DNA from: Levilinea sp.
GTDB lineage: Bacteria > Chloroflexota > Anaerolineae > Anaerolineales > Anaerolineaceae
Assembly: GCA_029975215.1 (NCBI GenBank)
Contig: JARKPO010000085.1
Location: 1-49,760 of the forward strand
DNA: 49,760 nucleotides
Reading direction: 5' to 3'
A program made the position numbers and the translations under genes. How positions within the stretch are numbered: position 1 is the first letter of the stretch; each line of letters starts with the position of its first letter. Shown here one piece after another: positions 1 through 7,844 of this stretch. The notes beneath the pieces are model-generated. The model was not told the origin of the DNA and did not search any database. It saw only the letters and a program-made list of their open reading frames with translations.

Positions 1-1
1 T

Positions 2-952
2 TATTACATTGATGAATTTCCACAAAATCTGGATAAACGGTATCTTTATTATTTTCTTAAAAGTCAACCTCTTTCATCAATGGATAAATCTGCAGCAATT
101 CCAGGATTAAATAGAAATGATTTATACAATGTAGAAATTCCTATCCCATTTCCTTCAAACATAGAATATTCCATAAATTTTCAACGCCAAATTGTGGCTC
201 GGATTGAGGCGCTAGTGTCCGAAGTGCGGGAGATGCGGGAGATCAATCAAAGGATACAAGCTGATGTCGATCATTTAATGGATTCCATTTATGAAGAAAC
301 ATTTCCTGATCAACATGATCGTCTCCCTGAAGGCTGGAAAATCAAGACATTTAACGATATTTGTCTAATAAATCCACGTCGCCCACAAATAAGAAGAGAA
401 GCGAATGTCCCAACTTCATTTGTTCCAATGTCTGCGGTGGACGAAAAAACAGGGGCAATCGTGGATTTACAGATAAAACCATTTTCTGCAGTACGAACCG
501 GCTTTACGTATTTTGAAGAAAATGATGTCCTGTTTGCAAAAATCACACCTTCGATGCAAAATGGAAAATCCGCAATTGCCAGAAACCTGATTGATGGTTT
601 GGGTTTTGGATCCACTGAGTTTCACGTTCTTAGGGCAAATCCAGGAATCTTACCAGAATGGATTTACCATTTCATTCGGCGTAAACGGTTTCGCAAAGAG
701 GCTATGCTACGTTTTCGCGGTGCGGCTGGGCAACAACGTGTTCCACAGGATTTCCTGGAGCAGCATATCATTCCAGTGCCCTTTCCTAATGATCCCGAGA
801 AATCTATAGCAGTACAAAAGCGGCTTATTGCATATTTTGATTCAATTAGGAATGACACAGTTGAAATGCAAGATACTGCCTCAAAGAATTCTGATCACCT
901 CGATCAATTAGAAAGTGCAATCCTTGCGCAAGCCTTTCGGGGAGAGTTATAG
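2..952 (+). CDS. hsdS: Type I restriction-modification specificity subunit (HsdS), 5' truncated by window edge
   Basis: HsdS gives a type I R-M complex its DNA target through two target recognition domains (TRDs) separated by conserved helices. The reading frame is open from base 2, so the gene starts before the window. What remains is the end of TRD1 (ending in a PIPFP-type motif), a coiled central repeat (IVARIEALVSEVREMREINQ, about residues 63-85 of the visible part), a second TRD opening with LPEGWKIK, and a C-terminal conserved helix ending LESAILAQAFRGEL. This half-TRD/spacer/TRD/helix order is typical of the family. The sequence is clearly AT-richer than everything after about 1 kb, which suggests recent transfer. 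No hsdR or complete hsdM is visible, so the rest of the system must lie upstream. The family call is secure; the recognised DNA site cannot be read from sequence. Confidence 0.9.
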   Translation, partial: YYIDEFPQNLDKRYLYYFLKSQPLSSMDKSAAIPGLNRNDLYNVEIPIPFPSNIEYSINFQRQIVARIEALVSEVREMREINQRIQADVDHLMDSIYEETFPDQHDRLPEGWKIKTFNDICLINPRRPQIRREANVPTSFVPMSAVDEKTGAIVDLQIKPFSAVRTGFTYFEENDVLFAKITPSMQNGKSAIARNLIDGLGFGSTEFHVLRANPGILPEWIYHFIRRKRFRKEAMLRFRGAAGQQRVPQDFLEQHIIPVPFPNDPEKSIAVQKRLIAYFDSIRNDTVEMQDTASKNSDHLDQLESAILAQAFRGEL

Positions 953-955
953 GAC

Positions 956-1162
956 ATGGAAGAAATTCCCGGATTGTTGAATCAGGTTTGGGCAGCGTTC
1001 CGCAAAGGCGGGGTCACCGATGACATCGCCATCATCGGGCAGGTTGCCATCCAGGGCAAACCCGGGTTCATTTCTCAGAGCAGCACCCAAAAAGCAGAGG
1101 TTAACCGCAGCCGGAGCATCCCTTTAATATCCGGTTATCACCCAACCGATTCACGGTTATAA
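956..1162 (+). pseudogene. Short ORF after hsdS, possible truncated R-M gene start
   Basis: This 68-residue frame starts 3 bases after the hsdS stop, behind a GA-rich ribosome-binding stretch, so it looks like the next gene of the operon. Its first 30 residues (MEEIPGLLNQVWAAF, then KGGVTDDIAII) recall, from memory, the N-terminus of N-6 DNA methylase-type R-M proteins. The rest (from about residue 32) has no recognisable character, and the frame ends early. I infer a gene start joined to unrelated sequence by a deletion, at the junction between AT-rich and GC-rich DNA. It could also be a real small protein. No function is assigned. Confidence 0.35.
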
Positions 1163-1163
1163 T
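1135..1163 (+). promoter_or_regulatory. Predicted sigma70-type promoter for the NERD protein
   Basis: TTATCA at 1135-1140 and TATAAT at 1158-1163 are separated by 17 bases. The predicted transcript starts near 1170, about 54 bases before the ATG at 1224. The -10 is perfect and the -35 matches 4 of 6 consensus bases. Confidence 0.5.
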
Positions 1164-1223
1164 TTCCTTACCTATTACCACCTCTCCAACAGAGAAGATT
1201 CACTTTATTGAAGGGGGAAACGC

Positions 1224-2135
1224 ATGTCCAAATCAACCCACACCGCCGGCGCATCCACCCGCCAAATGGCAGAAGATCGCCGGCGTTCCTTAATCCGCTG
1301 GGGGATCTTCGGGCTCGCCGCAGCGGTCATTTTATCCATCATCCTGATGAACCCCGATACGTTTGGTTTGGGGGGCGTTGGTTTTCTGGTTTTGCTGATC
1401 CTGCTGCGCATCCTCCCAGACATCCTCAAAGGCTACGCGCGAAAAAAGAAAAAAGAAATTCGCCGGGCAGAGCGGGGCGCGGCCGCTGAGGAAAAAATCG
1501 GCGAAATGCTGGAAAACCTCAGCGAAGATTACGAGGTCCTTCACGATCTTGACAGCAATTACGGCAATATCGACCATCTGGTCATCAGCCGGTATGGCGG
1601 CATCTTCATGCTGGAGACCAAGTCCCACCGCGGAACGGTCACCACGACCGAGAGTGAAATTCTCTTAAACGGCCACCCCACTGAAAAAGACTTTGTGGCG
1701 CAGTCGCTTCGGAACAGCTATTGGGTGCGTGAGCAAGTGGAGCAAGTCATCGGCAAACAGCCCTGGGTAACTGCCGTGGTGGTTTTCACCCATGCGTTTG
1801 TTAAGGCGGGCAAACCGGTCAAAGGCGTGCGGGTGATCAACAAGAAGTATTTGCTCGACATCCTGCAAAAACCCGCCGCCTCGGGCCCCATCAATGCCCT
1901 GATTTGGGAAAAACGGGAGCGCATCATCCAGCATCTCTTAGGCGAAGAGAGCGACGAGCCAGAATCCATCACGTCCATCCCAGCCCCAGAACCGTCAATG
2001 GTTTGCCCCAAATGTGGATCTCGCATGGTTCAAAGAAAGGGCGTGAAAGGGCCGTTCGCTGGCAAAATGTTTATGGTCTGCACCAAATTTGCTGAGTGTC
2101 AGACGACAATTGAGATCAAAGCGGATACAGATTAA
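1224..2135 (+). CDS. Membrane-anchored NERD domain protein with topoisomerase-type zinc finger
   Basis: NERD (nuclease-related) domains belong to the restriction-endonuclease-like fold and are predicted, mostly without direct proof, to act on nucleic acid. Residues 1-25 are polar, 26-70 hold two hydrophobic segments, and about 85-195 form the NERD domain, with a conserved Asp (in GNIDHLVIS) and the following E-T-K strand (FMLETKSHRG) matching the D/E-x-K nuclease pattern. About residues 259-298 form a C4 zinc finger of the bacterial topoisomerase I C-terminal kind (CPKCG ... KGPFAGKMFMVCTKFAEC). The ATG at 1224 is chosen because GAAGGGGG lies 7 bases upstream. The gene follows the R-M fragment but has its own promoter and high GC, so a defence link is only suggested by position. 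Confidence 0.85.
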   Translation: MSKSTHTAGASTRQMAEDRRRSLIRWGIFGLAAAVILSIILMNPDTFGLGGVGFLVLLILLRILPDILKGYARKKKKEIRRAERGAAAEEKIGEMLENLSEDYEVLHDLDSNYGNIDHLVISRYGGIFMLETKSHRGTVTTTESEILLNGHPTEKDFVAQSLRNSYWVREQVEQVIGKQPWVTAVVVFTHAFVKAGKPVKGVRVINKKYLLDILQKPAASGPINALIWEKRERIIQHLLGEESDEPESITSIPAPEPSMVCPKCGSRMVQRKGVKGPFAGKMFMVCTKFAECQTTIEIKADTD

Positions 2136-2159
2136 CGCCCCTGGCCTAGCCGCCCCCCC

Positions 2160-2786
2160 TCACTCCTCCGGGGGCAAATCCTCAAAGCGGCGCGCCTGGT
2201 CTGCGTTCTGCTTAAACAGCGGCACAGCAAAAGCGAAGAACTCGTTATACACCCGCGCCAATTCTTGAATGGGCACCGGCAGCGCGCCGATGAACTGCTG
2301 AAAATTGATCCCGTCCATGGCCGCCACCATCAGCACCGCCAAAAAGGTATCCACCGGGTTGGCCTGAGATTTGAACACAAAATTAAACAATTCCGCCGTG
2401 CGCTGGGTTTGGGCCGCATAATTCTGCACAAAGCGCGCCCGCAGCGCCTCATCCCCCTGAGCAGCCGGCAGCGCCAGATAAAAGCGCAGATTCCAATGGC
2501 TGCTGTGGGTCAGCTGCCGTGCCACCCGCCGCGCAATCTCATTCAGCACCTCGTCTGGCTGCGCCTGCGGCTGCGTGCGCATTTTCATAATCTCTGCCGT
2601 CACCGCGGTGGAATAATCCATCACATCGTACAGCAGCTCTTCCTTGCTCTTGTAATAGTAATAAATCGCCCCCGTGGTGATCCCGGCCTCCTCGGCAATT
2701 TCCCGCATAGAGGTCTTTTCGACCCCCTGGCGCGCGATCAGGCGCTGCGCTGCCTCGATGATTTTGGTCTTGCCGTCCTTGGTCAT
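2160..2786 (-). CDS. TetR/AcrR family transcriptional repressor
   Basis: A dimeric repressor with an N-terminal helix-turn-helix and a C-terminal ligand-binding domain. Residues 5-50 carry the typical TetR signature (IIEAAQRLIARQGVEKTSMR, followed by EIAEEAGITTGAIYYYYKSKEELL). The rest is helical and variable, as expected for ligand sensing. The start at 2786 is preferred over one ten codons upstream because GAGAGGCAGGG lies just before it and homologues begin with a short polar tail. The gene is divergent from the membrane protein/hypB/hypA operon. The gap contains a strong promoter for that operon and an 18-bp palindrome on its predicted start, so local repression is the likely role. The inducer is unknown. 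Confidence 0.92.
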   Translation of the reverse strand: MTKDGKTKIIEAAQRLIARQGVEKTSMREIAEEAGITTGAIYYYYKSKEELLYDVMDYSTAVTAEIMKMRTQPQAQPDEVLNEIARRVARQLTHSSHWNLRFYLALPAAQGDEALRARFVQNYAAQTQRTAELFNFVFKSQANPVDTFLAVLMVAAMDGINFQQFIGALPVPIQELARVYNEFFAFAVPLFKQNADQARRFEDLPPEE

Positions 2787-2828
2787 CCCTGCCTCTCCCT
2801 GCTTGCATTGTACCAAAACTTCACCGTA

Positions 2829-2856
2829 TTGACTTCTGTATTAATCTCATTATAAT
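2829..2856 (+). promoter_or_regulatory. Promoter of the DUF5692/hypB/hypA operon
   Basis: TTGACT at 2829-2834 and TATAAT at 2851-2856 are separated by 16 bases, close to the sigma70 optimum. The predicted start is near 2863, and a Shine-Dalgarno (GGAGG) precedes the first ATG at 2903. Confidence 0.75.
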
Positions 2857-2862
2857 AAAAAC

Positions 2863-2880
2863 ATACCAAACGTTAGGTAT
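2863..2880. promoter_or_regulatory. Probable TetR operator (18-bp palindrome)
   Basis: The 18 bases from 2863 read ATACC-AAACGTTA-GGTAT. They equal their own reverse complement at 16 of 18 positions, and the core AACGTT is perfect. The palindrome begins 6 bases after the -10 box and so covers the transcription start, the classic position for TetR repression. The adjacent divergent tetR makes it the natural ligand, and it could also serve autoregulation. Confidence 0.7.
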
Positions 2881-2902
2881 TTAATTTATCCCGATCTGCT
2901 TC

Positions 2903-3895
2903 ATGGAGGAAAACATGTTCCTGTTCGAGCCGCTCCCCTGGTATTCCGTGGTGATGTGGTTTGTGGTCCTGGGTGGGTTAATCCTCATCAACGAGTTAGC
3001 CCGCATTAACAAATGGTTCTCCCTGGCCATCTTCCTGGTGCTGCCCGCCGTCCTGCCCTTCGCCGTGTGGAAAAACACCGCTGCCCCCGGCTCCAGCGTG
3101 GGCACCTGGTTCCACTGGGCCAAAGTCTATTCCGCCCTGGCCGGCTGCCTGGGCTTCCTCGCCATCCGCAACCTGAAGGGTTGGAGCACCAACAAATACG
3201 CGCTCCTCTTCCCACCCGTCATCCTGGCGGTCAACATCCTCGAAGCCGTGGTGCGCGATTTTCAAAGCTTTGGCGTCAACGGCCTGGTGGACGGCGTATA
3301 CACCATCGGCGGCCCCTGGAATATCATGAACGGCATCGCTGGTCTGATCAACATCATCACCATCACCGGCTGGATGGGCATCTTCATCGGCAAAGACAAC
3401 AAGAAAGATATGCTCTGGCCTGATATGCTCTGGTTCTGGATCATCGCCTACGATCTGTGGAACTTTGCCTACGTCTACAACTGCGTATCGGATCACGCTT
3501 TCTATGCCGGCGCCGCCCTGCTGATCTCCTGCACCATCCCGGCCTTCTTCATCAAAAAAGGCGCCTGGCTGCAGCACCGCGCCCAAACCCTGGCCATCTG
3601 GATGATGTTTGTGATGACCTTCCCCAGCTTCGTGGACACCTCCATGTTCGCGGTCAAATCCTCCCACAGCACCGCCGCTTTGTGGGTGGTCAGCGGCCTG
3701 GCCTTAGCGGCCAACATTGCCGTGCTGGTGTACCAGCTCTACACCATGCGCAAGACAGGGCGCAACCCGTTCAAAGAAGAGCTGTACACGCACTTGCCCG
3801 CCTATCAAAAGGTGGCCGCCCTCAAGCACGCCCCCCAGGCCGCGCCTGAGGCCCAGCCCACCCCCCGCCCCGAGCCTTCAACCGCCCTGGGGTAA
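2903..3895 (+). CDS. Multi-pass membrane protein, resembles DUF5692
   Basis: 330 residues with about eight hydrophobic segments from residue 12 to 280, then a charged, Pro/Ala-rich cytosolic-type tail. From memory it resembles the uncharacterised DUF5692 family, but no catalytic motif is known to me. Conserved-looking aromatic and polar positions sit in loops (GVYTIGGPWNIMNGIAG at about 133-149, WIIAYDLWNFAYVYN at about 178-192). It is the first gene of the operon under the TetR-type operator and lies 35 bases before hypB. Possible roles are a transporter, a membrane anchor for the downstream oxidoreductase, or a sensor; none is shown by sequence. The start is set by GGAGG just upstream of ATG 2903. 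Confidence 0.75.
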   Translation: MEENMFLFEPLPWYSVVMWFVVLGGLILINELARINKWFSLAIFLVLPAVLPFAVWKNTAAPGSSVGTWFHWAKVYSALAGCLGFLAIRNLKGWSTNKYALLFPPVILAVNILEAVVRDFQSFGVNGLVDGVYTIGGPWNIMNGIAGLINIITITGWMGIFIGKDNKKDMLWPDMLWFWIIAYDLWNFAYVYNCVSDHAFYAGAALLISCTIPAFFIKKGAWLQHRAQTLAIWMMFVMTFPSFVDTSMFAVKSSHSTAALWVVSGLALAANIAVLVYQLYTMRKTGRNPFKEELYTHLPAYQKVAALKHAPQAAPEAQPTPRPEPSTALG

Positions 3896-3930
3896 CCACA
3901 AGTGCATTCCCACCGGTGGAGGAACGGCCA

Positions 3931-4605
3931 ATGGAAGCCTTTAAAGTCATCCAAATCAAAGAAAGCGTGTTTGCCGATAACAACCGCCAGGCAGACCGCA
4001 TCCGTGAGGAGCTTCGGCGCACGGGCACTTTCCTGCTCAACCTCATGTCATCCCCAGGTTCCGGCAAAACCTCCACCGTCCTGCGCACCATCGCCGCCCT
4101 GCAAAACGAACTGCGCATGGGGATCATTGAAGCCGATATCGATTCGGATGTAGACGCATCCGCGGTGGCACGCACGGGCACACCCGTTCTGCAGCTGCAC
4201 ACCGGCGGCATGTGTCACATGGATGCCAACATGACCCGCCAGGGCCTGGACGAACTGTCGTCCGATCCCCTTGACCTGGTTATCCTGGAAAACATCGGCA
4301 ATCTGCTCTGCCCGGCCGAATTTGACACCGGCGCGGTCAAGAACGCCATGATCCTCAGCGTGCCCGAAGGCGACGACAAGCCGCTGAAATACCCGCTGAT
4401 GTTTTCGAAAGTGGATGTGCTCCTCATCAACAAAATCGACACCCTGGCGATGTTCGATTTCGATCTGCAAGCGGTCAGCCAGCGCGTGCGCAAGCTGAAC
4501 CCCGAAATTCTCATCCTGCCCATCTCCGCCAAAACTGGCGAGGGCATTCAGGCCTGGGTCGATTGGCTGCGCCAGTCGGTTCAGCAGTGGAAACAAACGC
4601 AGTAA
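3931..4605 (+). CDS. hypB: HypB-type nickel-insertion GTPase
   Basis: HypB is a SIMIBI-class GTPase that, with HypA, delivers Ni(II) during [NiFe]-hydrogenase (sometimes urease) maturation. Visible motifs are the P-loop SSPGSGKTS (41-48), switch-like EADIDSDVDA (67-76), the G-domain metal site C95-H96 and C127 (in NIGNLLCP), and NKID at 167-170. All metal ligands of the G-domain are present. The N-terminal CxxCGC or His-rich extension of many HypB proteins is absent. The ATG at 3931 is preferred over GTG 3916 because GGAGGA lies 8 bases before it. The gene is followed 19 bases later by the Fe-S/flavin oxidoreductase and then hypA. No hydrogenase subunit or other hyp gene is in the window, so the nickel client is unknown. 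Confidence 0.93.
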   Translation: MEAFKVIQIKESVFADNNRQADRIREELRRTGTFLLNLMSSPGSGKTSTVLRTIAALQNELRMGIIEADIDSDVDASAVARTGTPVLQLHTGGMCHMDANMTRQGLDELSSDPLDLVILENIGNLLCPAEFDTGAVKNAMILSVPEGDDKPLKYPLMFSKVDVLLINKIDTLAMFDFDLQAVSQRVRKLNPEILILPISAKTGEGIQAWVDWLRQSVQQWKQTQ

Positions 4606-4624
4606 GGCTTACAGAGGGATCACG

Positions 4625-7306
4625 ATGACTGTCAAGTTAAAAGTGTTGGAATTTGCCAATAAAGTCAGCCGCAAGAAAATGGGCGCGAAAAACGGCATCA
4701 AACCCACCGACCCAGAATACCGCATCCTGGAACCCGTAGTCAGCGACGAGATGGCCGAAGCGGCCCTGTGCCTGGAATTTCGCAAGCCGCAAACGGCTGC
4801 GCAGGTGGCCGAGCGCTGCGGTAAGCCGCTGGAACGCACCAGCCAGCTTCTGTGGGAGCTGGCAATGGCGGGCGTCTGCTTTGTCAACCGCATCGACGGC
4901 GTCGACCAGTACTGGTACGACACCTGGGTTCCCGGCATCATGGAAATGATGACCAACAACAAAGAAAACGTGCGCAAGTACCCGCAGATCGCTGAATCCT
5001 TCGAAGCCTACGGGCGCGTGCGCGGCGCAGCCACAGCCGGGAATTTCCCGGTGGGCATTGGCCTCATGCGCGTCATTCCCATTGAAAGCGCCATTGACGG
5101 CAATTCGCGCCGCGCTTCCTACGAAGAAGTATCCACCTATCTGAACGAGAACGACATCTTTTCTGTCTCCGACTGCTCCTGCCGTACAGCCCGCGAAGCC
5201 ATGGGCGAAGGCTGCGGTCATCTGAAAGAAGACATGTGCATTCAGATGGGCCACGCCGCCGAATATTACATCCGCACCGGCCGCGGTCGCGAGATCACCC
5301 GCGCGGAAGCCTTCGAAATCATCCGCCGCGCCGAAGAAAACGGCCTCATGCACCAGATTCCCAACACCGACGGCCCCGGCAAAACCCATGCCATCTGCAA
5401 CTGCTGCGGTTGTTCCTGCCTTTCCCTGCGCACCGCCGAAATGTTCATCAATACCGATATGGTGCGCTCCAACTATGTTTCGCACATCGATCCGCAGAAG
5501 TGTATGGCCTGCGGTGAGTGTGTCGAAACCTGCCCCACCAACGCTCTTCAATTGGGGCAAAAACTGTGCGCGCTGAATGCGCCGGCGCGTCCGCCGCGCG
5601 AAACTCCGCGCGACAACGACTGGGGGCCGGAAAATTGGAATCCCGATTACCGCTATAACCGCAAAGATGTGGTCGATACGGGCACCAGCCCGTGTAAAAG
5701 CAGCTGCCCGGCGCATATCGGCGTGCAGGGGTATATCAAGCTCGCCTCCCAGGGCCGCTACCGCGACGCCCTGGAGCTGATCAAGAAAGAAAATCCCTTC
5801 CCGGCCGTTTGCGGACGCATCTGCCCGCGCCACTGCGAATCCGACTGCACCCGCGGCGACATTGACGACCCCATCGCCATTGACGAGATCAAAAAATTCA
5901 TTGCCGAACAAGACCTGAACGCCCAGCACCGCTTTATCCCGCGCGTCAAAAACACCTACCCGCAGAAAATCGCCGTGGTGGGCGCCGGTCCGGCGGGCCT
6001 CTCCTGCGCCTACTATCTGGCGGTGGAGGGCTACTCCGTCACCGTGTTCGAAAAAGAAACCCTGCCCGGCGGCATGTTAACCCTGGGCATCCCCGCCTTT
6101 CGCCTGGAAAAGAACCTGGTCAACGCCGAAATCGAGATCCTCAAAGAGCTGGGCGTCACCTTCCGCACCGGTGTTGAAGTGGGTAAAGACGCCACGCTGG
6201 AGGCTTTGCGCGCCCAGGGGTATGCTGCGTTTTATCTGGCCATCGGCGCCCAGGCCAGCCGCAAACTCAACATCGTCGGCGAGGACTCTTCCGGTGTTTT
6301 CGGCGGGGTAGATTTTCTGCGGCAGGTCAATTTGGGCAGCGCGCCAGAGCTTCACGGGCGGGTCATCGTCATCGGCGGCGGCAATGTGGCCATCGATGTC
6401 GCCCGCAGCGCAGCTCGCCTGGGGGCAGCCTCGGTAGACATGTACTGTCTGGAAAGCCGCCCAGAAATGCCCGCCCTGCAGGAAGAAATTGAAGAAGCCG
6501 AAGCGGAAGGCATCACCATTCACAACGGGTGGGGGCCCAAACGAATTCTGTCGGCGAACGGCTGCGTCAGCGGCGTGGAATTCAAGCGCTGTCTGTCAGT
6601 CTTTGATGAATATCAGCGCTTCCACCCCACCTACGACGAAACGGACCTCACCAGCGTGGAAGCCAGCTTTGTCCTGGTAGCCATCGGCCAGGGGATTCAA
6701 TGGGGCCGTCTGCTCGAAGGCTCTGCTGCGGTGCTTAACCCCAACGGAACCCTGCAGGCCGACCCACTCACCTACCAGACCGCCCAGCCCGACATCTTCG
6801 CAGGCGGCGATGCCCACACTGGCCCGCGCTTTGCCATTGACGCCATCGCCGCTGGTAAACAGGCCGCCATTTCCATTCACCGATTTGTACACCCCGGCCA
6901 AAGCCTGACCATTGGGCGCAGCCCTCGCGCTTATCAATCTCTGGATAAAAAAGACCTCGACCTGCAAGGGTACGACCGCATGCCGCGTCAGAAACCAGCC
7001 CATATCGGCCGCGACCGCGGTTTCTACGACCCCCGGGTCACCTTCACCGAAGAGCAGGTGCGCCAGGAAACCGCCCGCTGCCTCAGCTGCGGCGCCACCG
7101 TGGTAGATGAGGCCCTATGCGTGGGCTGCGGCATGTGCGTCACCCGCTGTAAATTTGACGCCGTGTCTCTGGTGCGCGAATATGACGGGGTTGGTGCCGC
7201 CTTGCCGGACATGAAGCCCATCGTCATCCGCCACATGCTGAAGCGCAAGGTGAAGATCGCCCAAAAGAAGGTGACTCGTAAGGTGAAAGCCATTCTTAAG
7301 AATTGA
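4625..7306 (+). CDS. Large Fe-S/FAD oxidoreductase: Cys-rich ferredoxin module fused to GltD-like NAD(P)H module
   Basis: 893 residues in four parts. About 25-110 looks like a winged helix. About 184-303 is Cys-rich, with CSC...CGHLKEDMC at about 184-205, CNCCGCSC near 258-265 and a [4Fe-4S] motif CMACGECVETCP near 293-304. About 355-780 is a GltD/DPYD-type module with the N-terminal cluster Cys (CKSSCP, CGRICPRHCESDC), an FAD Rossmann motif VVGAGPAGLS near 451 and an NAD(P) motif VIGGGNVAID near 582. The C-terminus adds CLSCG and CVGCGMCVTRC (about 817-843). Such modules pass electrons between NAD(P)H and ferredoxin or bound partners in the cytosol. It lies between hypB and hypA in one transcription unit, so it is probably made together with the nickel chaperones. 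Its substrate is not evident, and it is not glutamate synthase, since no large subunit is near. Confidence 0.85.
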   Translation: MTVKLKVLEFANKVSRKKMGAKNGIKPTDPEYRILEPVVSDEMAEAALCLEFRKPQTAAQVAERCGKPLERTSQLLWELAMAGVCFVNRIDGVDQYWYDTWVPGIMEMMTNNKENVRKYPQIAESFEAYGRVRGAATAGNFPVGIGLMRVIPIESAIDGNSRRASYEEVSTYLNENDIFSVSDCSCRTAREAMGEGCGHLKEDMCIQMGHAAEYYIRTGRGREITRAEAFEIIRRAEENGLMHQIPNTDGPGKTHAICNCCGCSCLSLRTAEMFINTDMVRSNYVSHIDPQKCMACGECVETCPTNALQLGQKLCALNAPARPPRETPRDNDWGPENWNPDYRYNRKDVVDTGTSPCKSSCPAHIGVQGYIKLASQGRYRDALELIKKENPFPAVCGRICPRHCESDCTRGDIDDPIAIDEIKKFIAEQDLNAQHRFIPRVKNTYPQKIAVVGAGPAGLSCAYYLAVEGYSVTVFEKETLPGGMLTLGIPAFRLEKNLVNAEIEILKELGVTFRTGVEVGKDATLEALRAQGYAAFYLAIGAQASRKLNIVGEDSSGVFGGVDFLRQVNLGSAPELHGRVIVIGGGNVAIDVARSAARLGAASVDMYCLESRPEMPALQEEIEEAEAEGITIHNGWGPKRILSANGCVSGVEFKRCLSVFDEYQRFHPTYDETDLTSVEASFVLVAIGQGIQWGRLLEGSAAVLNPNGTLQADPLTYQTAQPDIFAGGDAHTGPRFAIDAIAAGKQAAISIHRFVHPGQSLTIGRSPRAYQSLDKKDLDLQGYDRMPRQKPAHIGRDRGFYDPRVTFTEEQVRQETARCLSCGATVVDEALCVGCGMCVTRCKFDAVSLVREYDGVGAALPDMKPIVIRHMLKRKVKIAQKKVTRKVKAILKN

Positions 7307-7347
7307 TCCGCGACCTTTCGCGGAAATAGTTAAGAACAGGGACTCGT

Positions 7348-7686
7348 ATGCACGAACTGGGTGTCATGATTCATGTGGTTCAAACGGTGGAGCGCTTCGC
7401 GCAGCAAAACGGCGTCACGCAAATTGACACGTTGGTGCTGCAAATCGGCGAAGCCGCCTCTGTCGTCCCCCAGTTCATTCAGGCATGCTACCCCGCCGCG
7501 GTGGATGGTACCCTGCTGCAGAACACACGGTTAAAGATCGAAATCACCCCAGCAAACGCGCTGTGTCAGGGCTGCCGCAAGGTGTACCACCTGCCTGAAC
7601 ACCGGGTTTGCCCGCAGTGCGGCGCGCCAGAGCGAGAGATTCTCAGCGGGCGGGAATTTATGATCAAAGAAATCGTCGCCTGCTGA
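7348..7686 (+). CDS. hypA: HypA-type nickel metallochaperone
   Basis: HypA binds Ni through the N-terminal Met-His and carries a structural zinc. This 112-residue protein starts MHEL with His2 and Glu3, and has two CxxC pairs (C73/C76 in CQGC and C88/C91 in CPQC), matching the family in length and order. It is the last gene of the operon that contains hypB and the Fe-S/flavin protein. A hairpin terminator follows about 40 bases after the stop. Like hypB, it has no hydrogenase genes nearby. The family call is strong; the target enzyme is not known. Confidence 0.93.
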   Translation: MHELGVMIHVVQTVERFAQQNGVTQIDTLVLQIGEAASVVPQFIQACYPAAVDGTLLQNTRLKIEITPANALCQGCRKVYHLPEHRVCPQCGAPEREILSGREFMIKEIVAC

Positions 7687-7728
7687 AGGACAGTTTTGCC
7701 TTACGCTTCTCTTCGATACGCCTTTCCC

Positions 7729-7758
7729 AACGGGCAGTCCCCAAGGCTGCCCGTTTCC
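7729..7758 (+). terminator. Hairpin terminator after hypA
   Basis: A perfect 9-bp stem (AACGGGCAG at 7729-7737 with CTGCCCGTT at 7747-7755) with a 9-base loop is followed by a short T/C stretch. It ends the hypB/hypA operon. The T tract is weak. Confidence 0.6.
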
Positions 7759-7800
7759 ATTCCCCCCAAAAAAATCCCCCCGCGCTCTTGCCCGCGGGGC

Positions 7801-7806
7801 TATAAT
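7801..7806 (+). promoter_or_regulatory. -10 element upstream of the GYF_2 protein
   Basis: TATAAT lies 38 bases before the ATG at 7845, with AGGAGG close to the start codon. No convincing -35 is visible at the right distance. Confidence 0.35.
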
Positions 7807-7844
7807 CAATTTAATCCCACCGCACCCAACCGCAGGAGGCGCGC

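Noticed and set aside
4637..5929. 430-residue ORF on the minus strand inside the Fe-S/flavin oxidoreductase gene
   Set aside because: It is antisense to a gene with clear motifs, has Ala/Gly/Phe-rich low-complexity composition and no ribosome site. Such shadows are common in GC-rich DNA.
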